A stretch of DNA of 46,453 nucleotides. It comes from Desulfocapsaceae bacterium (GTDB taxonomy: Bacteria; Desulfobacterota; Desulfobulbia; Desulfobulbales; Desulfocapsaceae). The DNA is taken from NCBI GenBank assembly GCA_030653035.1, contig JAUSAB010000017.1, positions 1 through 46,453 on the forward strand, in the 5' to 3' direction. Positions 39,851 to 46,453 of the stretch are shown here, one piece after another (position 1 is the first letter of the stretch; the number at the start of each line of letters is the position of its first letter). Both the position numbers and the translations under genes were made by a program. The notes below the pieces were generated by a model, which was not told where the DNA came from, did no database searches, and saw nothing but the letters and a program-made list of their open reading frames with translations.

Positions 39851-42316
39851 ATGAACAAAGATCATCTCAGCGAAGACGACATCAGTGTCAAGTTTATCAC
39901 CACGGCCATCGTTAAGGCGGGGTGGGATGAAGAAACCCAGATTCGTCGGCAGGTGTCGTTCACCAAAGGGCGCATCATCGTGCGCGGCAAGCTGGTCAGC
40001 CGGGGTAAGGCGAAGAAGGCGGATTTTGTACTCTCTTATCAGCACATCCCCATCGCCCTGATCGAGGCCAAGAAGAGTAAGTTTGCCGACGGTCATGGCA
40101 TGCAGCAGGCACTCGACTACGCCACCACCCTGCAAGTTCCCTTCGTCTTTTCCAGCAATGGCAAAGGATTTGTCTTTCATGACCGCACCGGCCAGAGCGC
40201 GATAATAGAAACCAACCTCACCTTGGACGAATTCCCCGGCCCTGCCGCTCTGTGGGCGAAATACCGTCAATGGAAGGATCTGGCCCCGGCGCAGGAAAAA
40301 ATCATTCTGCAACCCTATTACGATGATGGCAGCGGCAAAGAGCCGCGCTACTACCAGCGCAACGCCATCAATGCCGCCGTGGAGGCCATTGCCAAAGGGC
40401 AAGACCGCGTGTTGCTGGTCATGGCTACCGGTACCGGCAAGACCTATACCGCCTTCCAGATCATCTGGCGGCTGTGGAAATCCGACTGGAAAACTGGTAA
40501 GCAAAAGCGTGTCCTGTTCCTGGCCGACCGCAATATCCTCATCGACCAGACCATGGTCAATGATTTCCGTCCTTTTGGCGCAACGATGGCCAAACTCAGC
40601 ACCAGTGCCAAGACTATTGAGCGAGCCGACGGTAGCACTACTGAACTTACCACTGCTGTTGATGGTCACCGTCGTATCGACACCTCCTATGAAATCTATC
40701 TTGGTTTGTACCAGGCGCTCACCGGGCCGGAAGAGCGTCAAAAGCTCTTCCGTGAGTTTTCGGCAGACTTTTTTGACCTTATCGTCATCGACGAGTGTCA
40801 CCGGGGCAGCGCGGTGGAAGACTCCGCCTGGCGTGAGATCCTTGATTATTTCAGCAGTGCCACCCAGATCGGTCTGACCGCCACCCCTAAAGAAACCGAG
40901 TACGCTTCCAATATTCACTACTTCGGCGAACCGGTTTATACCTACTCGCTCAAGCAGGGCATCAGTGACGGTTTTCTTGCCCCCTACAAAGTTATCAAGG
41001 TGCATCTCAATATCGACGTCGAAGGCTATCGGCCCCAAAAGGGGGAAGTCGATAAATGCGGCCTGCCGATCGACGATCGCATCTACAATATCAAAGATTT
41101 TGACCGTACCATTGTTATCGACACTCGCACCCAGCGGGTTGCCAAGTGGATTTCCGATTATCTCAAACAAAGCGGCAATCGTTTCCAGAAAACCATCGTT
41201 TTCTGTGTCGATACCGAACATGCGGCCTATTTGCGCCAAGCCCTCATCGTCGAAAACCAGGACCTTGTCCTCAAGAACGAACGCTATGTCATGCGGATCA
41301 CCGGCGATGATGCCGAAGGTCAGGCCCAACTCGGCAACTTTATCGACCCGGAATCCCCTTATCCGGTCATCGTTACCACCTCGCGCCTGCTCTCTACCGG
41401 AGTAGATGCCCAGACCTGCCGTCTCATTGTGCTTGACCGGGCCGTCGGTTCCATGACCGAGTTCAAGCAGATTGTCGGGCGCGGCACCCGGGTGCATGAA
41501 GACACCAAGAAGTACTATTTTACTCTGGTTGATTTTCGCAAGGCCACCAACCACTTTGCCGACAAGGATTTTGACGGCGAGCCGGTGCAGATCTACGAAC
41601 CCGGCGAGGACGACCCCGTCATCCCGCCGGATGACTTGCCCCCACTGAGTGATCCTGAAGATCCCATTCCAGCGCAGCCGGGTGACGATGAGGAAATTCT
41701 TGAAGAGCCGCCACCGCCGGGGCCACTTCCACCACCCCCGCCGCCTCAGCCCAAGATTTACATCAACGGCAAGCCGGTGACGGTGTTGACCGAGCGGGTT
41801 GAATACCTTGACGAGAACGGCAAGCTTGTCATTGAGAGTCTCAGGGCTTTTTCCCGTAAGGCCATCCGTGCCCACTATGCCAGCCTTGATAAATTTCTGG
41901 CCCGCTGGAAATCTGCCGAGCGTAAGCAAGCCGTCATCGAAGAGCTGGCCGAAGAAGGGCTGCTGCTCGACCCGCTGCTCGAAGAAGTCGGCAAAGACCT
42001 CGACCACTTCGACCTTATTTGCTATATCGCCTTTGACCAACCGCCGCTTACTCGCCGTGAGCGAGCCAATAATGTCAAAAAACGTGACGTTTTCAGCAAA
42101 TACGGTCTGCAGGCCCGCGCCATCCTCGAAGCCTTGCTGGCCAAGTATCAGGATGAGGGCGTTGTTGCCGGGCTGGACAACGTCAAACTGCTCGAAATTC
42201 CGCCCTTCAACGAAATGGGCACACCATTCCAGCTCATCAAACAATTCGGCAGCAAAACCCATTTCGAGAATGCCGTTCACGAATTGCAAGCCGCTCTCTA
42301 TCAGGAAATCGCTTAA
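39851..42316 (+). CDS. hsdR: Type I restriction enzyme, R (motor/nuclease) subunit
   Basis: HsdR cuts DNA lacking the methylation mark after ATP-driven translocation. The 821-residue protein has an N-terminal PD-(D/E)xK nuclease (ADFVLSYQHIPIALIEAKK, with Asp and Glu-x-Lys visible). The superfamily 2 helicase motor carries Walker A MATGTGKTYTA, DECH box VIDECHRGS and GLTATPKET; motif VI is QIVGRGTRVHEDTKK. A proline-rich linker (PPPPGPLPPPPPPQPK) precedes the C-terminal part. The pattern fits the EcoEI-type R subunits. It is first in the operon, three bases before hsdM. No frameshift is seen. Confidence 0.9.
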   Translation: MNKDHLSEDDISVKFITTAIVKAGWDEETQIRRQVSFTKGRIIVRGKLVSRGKAKKADFVLSYQHIPIALIEAKKSKFADGHGMQQALDYATTLQVPFVFSSNGKGFVFHDRTGQSAIIETNLTLDEFPGPAALWAKYRQWKDLAPAQEKIILQPYYDDGSGKEPRYYQRNAINAAVEAIAKGQDRVLLVMATGTGKTYTAFQIIWRLWKSDWKTGKQKRVLFLADRNILIDQTMVNDFRPFGATMAKLSTSAKTIERADGSTTELTTAVDGHRRIDTSYEIYLGLYQALTGPEERQKLFREFSADFFDLIVIDECHRGSAVEDSAWREILDYFSSATQIGLTATPKETEYASNIHYFGEPVYTYSLKQGISDGFLAPYKVIKVHLNIDVEGYRPQKGEVDKCGLPIDDRIYNIKDFDRTIVIDTRTQRVAKWISDYLKQSGNRFQKTIVFCVDTEHAAYLRQALIVENQDLVLKNERYVMRITGDDAEGQAQLGNFIDPESPYPVIVTTSRLLSTGVDAQTCRLIVLDRAVGSMTEFKQIVGRGTRVHEDTKKYYFTLVDFRKATNHFADKDFDGEPVQIYEPGEDDPVIPPDDLPPLSDPEDPIPAQPGDDEEILEEPPPPGPLPPPPPPQPKIYINGKPVTVLTERVEYLDENGKLVIESLRAFSRKAIRAHYASLDKFLARWKSAERKQAVIEELAEEGLLLDPLLEEVGKDLDHFDLICYIAFDQPPLTRRERANNVKKRDVFSKYGLQARAILEALLAKYQDEGVVAGLDNVKLLEIPPFNEMGTPFQLIKQFGSKTHFENAVHELQAALYQEIA

Positions 42317-42319
42317 CTC

Positions 42320-43777
42320 ATGTCCGCAAGAAACACCGTTAAATCCATTCAAGATATCATGCGTCAAGACTCTGGCGTCGATGGCGATGCCCAGCGTCTT
42401 TCGCAACTCTGCTGGATGTTCTTCCTCAAGATCATTGATGATCAGGACCAGCAACTGGAAATGATGCAGGACAACTACCGCTCGCCGATCCCGGAGAAAT
42501 TCCAGTGGCGCACCTGGGCCGCCGACCCGGAAGGTGTCACCGGCGATTCCCTGCTCGCCTTTGTCAATCTCGAGCTGTTCCCCGCCCTCAAGGAGCTACT
42601 TGCCAGCGGCAAAAACGCCAATCGGGCCCGCGTCGTCAAAGGCGTGTTTGAGGATGCCTACAACTACATGAAGTCCGGCCAGCTCATGCGGCAGGTCATC
42701 AACAAGATCAGCGGCGTGGACTTCAATGACCTGGCCGAGCGCAAGCACTTCGGCGACATCTACGAGCAACTCCTCAACGACCTGCAAAGCGCCGGTAACG
42801 CGGGCGAGTATTATACCCCCCGCGCCGTCACCGCCTTCATGGTTGATCGTATCGACCCCAGGCCCGGTGAAATCCTTTTTGATCCCTCTTGTGGCACCGG
42901 CGGCTTTCTTACCTGCGCCATCCGCCATATGCGCGACCGTTATGTCAAAAAAGTGGAGGACGAACAGGCCCTGCAAGCGGGCCTGCGTGCCGTGGAAAAG
43001 AAGCAACTGCCGCACATGCTCTGCGTCACCAACATGCTGCTGCACGGCGTCGAAGATCCCAGTTTCGTGCGTCACGACAACACCCTGGCGCGGCCCTATA
43101 TCAGCTATACCAAGGCCGACCGGGTGGACATTATCCTCACCAACCCGCCTTTTGGCGGTCGCGAGGAAGACGGCATCGAATCCAACTTCCCGGCCCACTT
43201 CCGCACCAAGGAAACCGCCGACCTGTTTCTGGCCCTTTTTATCCGCCTGCTCAAATCCGGTGGCCGCGCCGCCATCGTCTTGCCGGATGGCTCCCTGTTC
43301 GGCGAAGGCGTCAAAACCCGTCTCAAGGAGCACCTGCTCGCAGAGTGCAACCTGCACACCATCGTTCGCCTGCCCAACAGCGTCTTCAAACCCTACGCCA
43401 GCATCGGCACCAACCTGCTGTTCTTCGAGAAGGGCGAGCCGACGCAGGATATCTGGTTTTACGAGCACCGGGTTCCGTCCGGCCAGAAAGCCTACTCCAT
43501 GACCAGGCCGATCAGGGTCGAGCATCTACAAGGCTGCGTCAATTGGTGGGGCGGGGCCGAGCGCGAGAACCGGCAGGAATCCGAACAGGCGTGGAAGGTG
43601 AGCATCGACGAGATCAAGGCCCGCAACTACAACCTGGATTTCAAGAACCCTCACACCGTCGCCGCTAACCACGGCGATCCGCAAGAGCTCTTGGCGCAAC
43701 TGCAAGCAGCCGAAGCAGAGGTCGCGACGTTGCGTGACCAGTTGAAGGCCATCCTTGCCGAGGCCTTGCAGCGATGA
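42320..43777 (+). CDS. hsdM: Type I restriction enzyme, M (DNA adenine methyltransferase) subunit
   Basis: HsdM with HsdS methylates adenine in the recognition site. The 485-residue protein has the N-terminal HsdM helical domain (MSARNTVKSIQDIMRQDSG). The methyltransferase core follows: SAM motif I FDPSCGTGGFL, catalytic motif IV NPPFGGREED, and GEYYTPRAVTAFMVDRI as the usual lead-in. The C-terminal region (about 460-485) is coiled-coil-like (AQLQAAEAEVATLRDQLKAI). It is spaced tightly after hsdR and before the nuclease gene. All expected catalytic residues are present, so modification should be active if HsdS is complete. Confidence 0.93.
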   Translation: MSARNTVKSIQDIMRQDSGVDGDAQRLSQLCWMFFLKIIDDQDQQLEMMQDNYRSPIPEKFQWRTWAADPEGVTGDSLLAFVNLELFPALKELLASGKNANRARVVKGVFEDAYNYMKSGQLMRQVINKISGVDFNDLAERKHFGDIYEQLLNDLQSAGNAGEYYTPRAVTAFMVDRIDPRPGEILFDPSCGTGGFLTCAIRHMRDRYVKKVEDEQALQAGLRAVEKKQLPHMLCVTNMLLHGVEDPSFVRHDNTLARPYISYTKADRVDIILTNPPFGGREEDGIESNFPAHFRTKETADLFLALFIRLLKSGGRAAIVLPDGSLFGEGVKTRLKEHLLAECNLHTIVRLPNSVFKPYASIGTNLLFFEKGEPTQDIWFYEHRVPSGQKAYSMTRPIRVEHLQGCVNWWGGAERENRQESEQAWKVSIDEIKARNYNLDFKNPHTVAANHGDPQELLAQLQAAEAEVATLRDQLKAILAEALQR

Positions 43778-43802
43778 GCAAGATAGCTTGAGGAAAGACA
43801 AC

Positions 43803-44852
43803 ATGACGACACCTCTTATCCGGCAGGACGATTTTAACGAAATCACCCAATTGATTGCCGTAGCGCGGCTACGGGCAGTGCAATCGGTGAACACCACCTT
43901 GATTGAGTTGTATTGGCAGGTGGGGCAGACCATCAGCCGCAAGATCGAGCAGGCGGAATGGGGTGATGGGGTGGTGGCGCAACTGGCCGAACATCTGGCG
44001 CAGACCCAGCCGGGGCTGCGCGGTTTTACCCGTCCGAATTTGTTTCGGATGCGGCAGTTTTATGAGACATATCGGGGTGATACAATTATCTCACCACTGG
44101 TGAGACAATTGCCGTGGACGCACAACCTGATCATTCTCAATCAGAGCAAAAGGCCGGAGGAACGCGAGTTTTATCTACGGCTTGCTATTCGGGAAAAATG
44201 GAGCAAACGGGAACTGGAACGCCAGTTCAAGGCCGCCCTGTTCGAGCGCACCGTTCTCAATCCAGTAAAAGTGTCACCACTGGTGTCACAAATTCATCCC
44301 GATGCCTTGAGCATCTTCAAAGACAGCTACATGGTCGAATTTCTCGACCTGCCACAAGGTCATGCCGAAACTGATTTGCACCGCGGTTTGTTGCAGCGGC
44401 TCAAGGATTTTTTGATCGAGCTGGGGCGGGATTTCTGTTTTGTCGGCAGTGAATATCCCTTACAAGTGGGCGGACGGGACTTCGCGCTTGATCTCTTGTT
44501 CTTCCACCGTGGGCTGAATTGCCTGGTCGTGATTGAATTGAAGGTCGGGCGGTTTGAACCGGAATATATGGGGAAACTCGGTTTTTATCTCGAAGCCCTC
44601 GACCGGGATGTGAAAAAGCCGCATGAGCAGGCCGCCATCGGGGTGTTGCTCTGCGCCAGCAAGGATGACGAGGTGGTGGAATACGCTTTAAGCCGCAGCC
44701 TTTCTCCGGCGCTGATCGCTGAATACCAGACGCAGTTGCCGGACAAGGCGCTGCTCCAGGCCAAGTTGCATGAGTTCTATCTGCAAAATGCGCCTGACGA
44801 TGATGTAGAGGATGAAGTAAGCGGGAAAGCAAGCGGGGCAGCAAGCGCATGA
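43803..44852 (+). CDS. PDDEXK nuclease, YhcG/DUF1016 family
   Basis: The 349-residue protein has an N-terminal DUF1016 helical domain (NTTLIELYWQVGQTISRKIE, FTRPNLFRMRQFYETY). A C-terminal PD-(D/E)xK nuclease domain follows (FVGSEYPLQVGGRDFALDLL, FFHRGLNCLVVIELKVG), with Asp and Glu-x-Lys catalytic positions visible. Family members often sit inside type I restriction operons, where their role is unclear. I chose the ATG at 43803 because GAGGAAAGAC precedes it; an extension to 43755 overlaps hsdM. Its stop overlaps the hsdS start (ATGA). It is unlikely to be part of the core enzyme but is surely co-transcribed. Confidence 0.85.
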   Translation: MTTPLIRQDDFNEITQLIAVARLRAVQSVNTTLIELYWQVGQTISRKIEQAEWGDGVVAQLAEHLAQTQPGLRGFTRPNLFRMRQFYETYRGDTIISPLVRQLPWTHNLIILNQSKRPEEREFYLRLAIREKWSKRELERQFKAALFERTVLNPVKVSPLVSQIHPDALSIFKDSYMVEFLDLPQGHAETDLHRGLLQRLKDFLIELGRDFCFVGSEYPLQVGGRDFALDLLFFHRGLNCLVVIELKVGRFEPEYMGKLGFYLEALDRDVKKPHEQAAIGVLLCASKDDEVVEYALSRSLSPALIAEYQTQLPDKALLQAKLHEFYLQNAPDDDVEDEVSGKASGAASA

Positions 44853-46453
44853 ACCCTGCCCAACTTCTGGAACACTTCAACCGCATCAGCGAAGCGCCGG
44901 ACGCCGTGGCGCGGCTGCGGCGTTTTATCCTCGACCTGGCCGTGCGTGGTAAGCTGGTGGAACAAGACCCGAACGATGAACCGGCGGCGGAACTGTTGAA
45001 GCGGATTCAGGCGGGAAAAACAAAGAAGGCTGCATCTCTATGTCCAATTACATCCGATGAACTGCTGATTTCTTTGCCGCCAGGCTGGAGCTTGGCACGC
45101 TTTGGGGAAGTGTACTCGCTGGAATATGGTAACAACCTTCCAGCCGAAAAGCGCTCAAACACTGGCGAGTATCCGGTGTACGGATCTAATGGCGTGGTTG
45201 GTAGCCACTTTGAATGTTTTGTGAATTCCCCCTGCATTGTCGTGGGGCGCAAAGGCTCTGCTGGCGCATTGAACCTTTCGCTCACCGCCGGGTGCTGCGT
45301 TACCGATGTGGCCTATTATTGCATTCCACCAAGCGGATTGGAAGTAGCCTTTTCGTTCAAGCTATTTCATACCCTTGGGCTGGATAGTTTAGGGAAAGGC
45401 GTTAAACCGGGATTGAGCAGAAACGAAGCCTATGTGCTGCCGATTGCAATCCCGCCCCTCGCCGAACAACACCGCATCGTCGCCAAGGTTGATGAACTGA
45501 TGGCGCTGTGCGACCAGTTGGAAGCGGCGAAGAGCAAGCGCGAGAAACAGCGTGACCGTCTGGTGGCGGCCAGCCTGCACCACGTCTGCACCGCCTTGCC
45601 GGAATCACTCCCTGCGGCCGCCCACTTTCACCTCGATAACCTGCCGCGCCTCACCACCCGCCTCGAACACATCAAACAGCTGCGCCAGACCATCCTCAAC
45701 CTCGCCGTCCGTGGCCGCCTCGTCCCCCAAGACCCCAACGACGAACCGGCGGCGGAACTGTTGAAGCGGATTCAGGTCGAGAAAGCGCGGTTGGTGAAGG
45801 AAGGTAAGATTCCACGTTCGAAAGCCAGTATTGGTACGTCAAGACAGGCTTTCGGATTGCCATCCAATTGGCAGGCAATCCATTTAGATAACGTATGCAA
45901 CCTTGTGACCAGTGGGTCGCGTGGCTGGGCAGAGTATTACGCAGATAGTGGACCGAAATTTGTCCGTGCGCAAAACATAAGATTTGGCTGCCTCCGTCTC
46001 GATGATCTGGCTTGCGTCAACCTACCCAATAAAAGCGAGGGGAAACGTACCCAAGTGTCGGAAGGCGATTTGTTGATCGTCATTACTGGCGCTGGTGTGA
46101 CGAATCCAGCATTGATGGATCGTGATCTGGGTGAGGCGTATGTCAGTCAGCATGTGGCATTGATCAAGCCAACCACAGCAGATTTGTCTCGATGGCTATT
46201 GTTGTGCCTCATGTCTGGGGTGGGCGGTCGGGACGAACTGGTTGAGCGTGCCTATGGCGCAGGAAAACCAGGGTTAAATTTGGACAATATTCGCACACTT
46301 AAAACTCCGCTCCCGCCCCTCGCCGAACAACACCGCATCGTCGCCAAGGTTGATGAGCTGATGGCCCTGTGCGACCAACTGGAAGCCCAGCTTGCCACCA
46401 GCCAAACCGACAGCCGCCGCCTGCTCGAAGCCGTGCTGCGCGACGCGCTTGTG
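44849..46453 (+). CDS. hsdS: Type I restriction enzyme, S (specificity) subunit, partial
   Basis: HsdS recognises the two half-sites of the target and binds HsdM. The frame runs open to the window edge (535 codons and no stop), so the C-terminus is missing. Two target-recognition domains alternate with conserved helices. TRD1 lies at ~65-195, the first conserved segment (IPPLAEQHRIVAKVDELMAL) at ~200-225, TRD2 at ~335-485, and the second copy of the conserved segment at ~490-512. The two halves also repeat DPNDEPAAELLKRIQ. Such symmetry is normal for HsdS, but here the copies are nearly identical in DNA. The start overlaps the nuclease stop codon by two bases. Confidence 0.9.
   Translation, partial: MNPAQLLEHFNRISEAPDAVARLRRFILDLAVRGKLVEQDPNDEPAAELLKRIQAGKTKKAASLCPITSDELLISLPPGWSLARFGEVYSLEYGNNLPAEKRSNTGEYPVYGSNGVVGSHFECFVNSPCIVVGRKGSAGALNLSLTAGCCVTDVAYYCIPPSGLEVAFSFKLFHTLGLDSLGKGVKPGLSRNEAYVLPIAIPPLAEQHRIVAKVDELMALCDQLEAAKSKREKQRDRLVAASLHHVCTALPESLPAAAHFHLDNLPRLTTRLEHIKQLRQTILNLAVRGRLVPQDPNDEPAAELLKRIQVEKARLVKEGKIPRSKASIGTSRQAFGLPSNWQAIHLDNVCNLVTSGSRGWAEYYADSGPKFVRAQNIRFGCLRLDDLACVNLPNKSEGKRTQVSEGDLLIVITGAGVTNPALMDRDLGEAYVSQHVALIKPTTADLSRWLLLCLMSGVGGRDELVERAYGAGKPGLNLDNIRTLKTPLPPLAEQHRIVAKVDELMALCDQLEAQLATSQTDSRRLLEAVLRDALV
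44966..45775 (+). repeat. Direct repeat pair 1 in hsdS
   Basis: The segments 44966-45010 and 45731-45775, each 45 bp, encode the same 15 residues (DPNDEPAAELLKRIQ) and differ at only two third-codon positions that I can see. They lie at the matching positions in the two halves of hsdS and bracket TRD1, so recombination between them could swap or delete that domain. Confidence 0.8.
45451..46386 (+). repeat. Direct repeat pair 2 in hsdS
   Basis: The segments 45451-45526 and 46312-46386 both encode PPLAEQHRIVAKVDELMALC and the following DQLEA, with only a few third-base differences over about 75 bp. They bracket TRD2. With pair 1 they form a duplicated framework around both recognition domains. 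Confidence 0.8.

Noticed and set aside
39767-42454. 895-codon minus-strand frame opposite hsdR
   Set aside because: It is long only because of codon bias in hsdR; the plus strand carries all helicase and nuclease motifs.

Overview
The window reads as chromosomal DNA of a Gram-negative, probably sulfate- or sulfur-metabolising Desulfobacterota bacterium, perhaps of the Desulfobulbales. This is inference from gene content: EF-P next to EpmA, a DsrE-type protein, a TauE/SafE permease with a TIGR02186-like partner, sigma54 regulation, and several PEP-synthase-like proteins. No database search was possible, so family names rest on motifs read from the translations.

Region 1 (1-9.1 kb) is mostly housekeeping: EF-P and its lysine ligase EpmA, a SprT-DUF2786 protein, the ribosome-rescue factor ArfB, shikimate kinase and an FKBP isomerase. 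A plus-strand run follows: an exported DsrE-like protein, a Trm112-type methyltransferase, a cytoplasmic molybdopterin oxidoreductase and a hotdog thioesterase. The gap at 2.9-3.5 kb is filled with palindromic repeats.

Region 2 (9.3-21.4 kb) is accessory: a large secreted beta-rich protein, the wreck of an ELWxSDGT-repeat gene, a YhiN/BaiN flavoprotein, a radical SAM protein, a Tim44-like membrane protein, a DUF1566 protein, a deleted second copy of the Tim44-like gene, a PAS-GGDEF-EAL-REC c-di-GMP protein and a PPP-family phosphatase.

Region 3 (21.4-35.4 kb, all minus strand) is the most interesting. Reading in the direction of transcription, a sigma54 activator gene is followed by an array of TTGAAACAG boxes and a near-perfect -24/-12 promoter. 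The promoter precedes a collinear eight-gene set: a UspA-like protein, a TauE/SafE permease, a TIGR02186-like membrane protein, PEP-synthase-like paralogue C, a CheY-like receiver, a membrane histidine kinase, then paralogues B and A. All three paralogues keep the ATP-grasp and phosphohistidine domains of PEP synthase. In each, the usual PEP/pyruvate barrel appears to be replaced by the same unrecognised C-terminal domain. I propose a sigma54-controlled phosphotransfer system of unknown substrate.

Region 4 (35.4-46.5 kb) holds a small protein made of three Cys-X9-Cys repeats, a free-standing RluA-type N-terminal domain, RecQ, and a type I restriction-modification operon (hsdR, hsdM, a YhcG/DUF1016 nuclease gene, hsdS). 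hsdS is cut by the window edge and carries long internal direct repeats. I saw no tRNA, rRNA, CRISPR array or intact insertion sequence.
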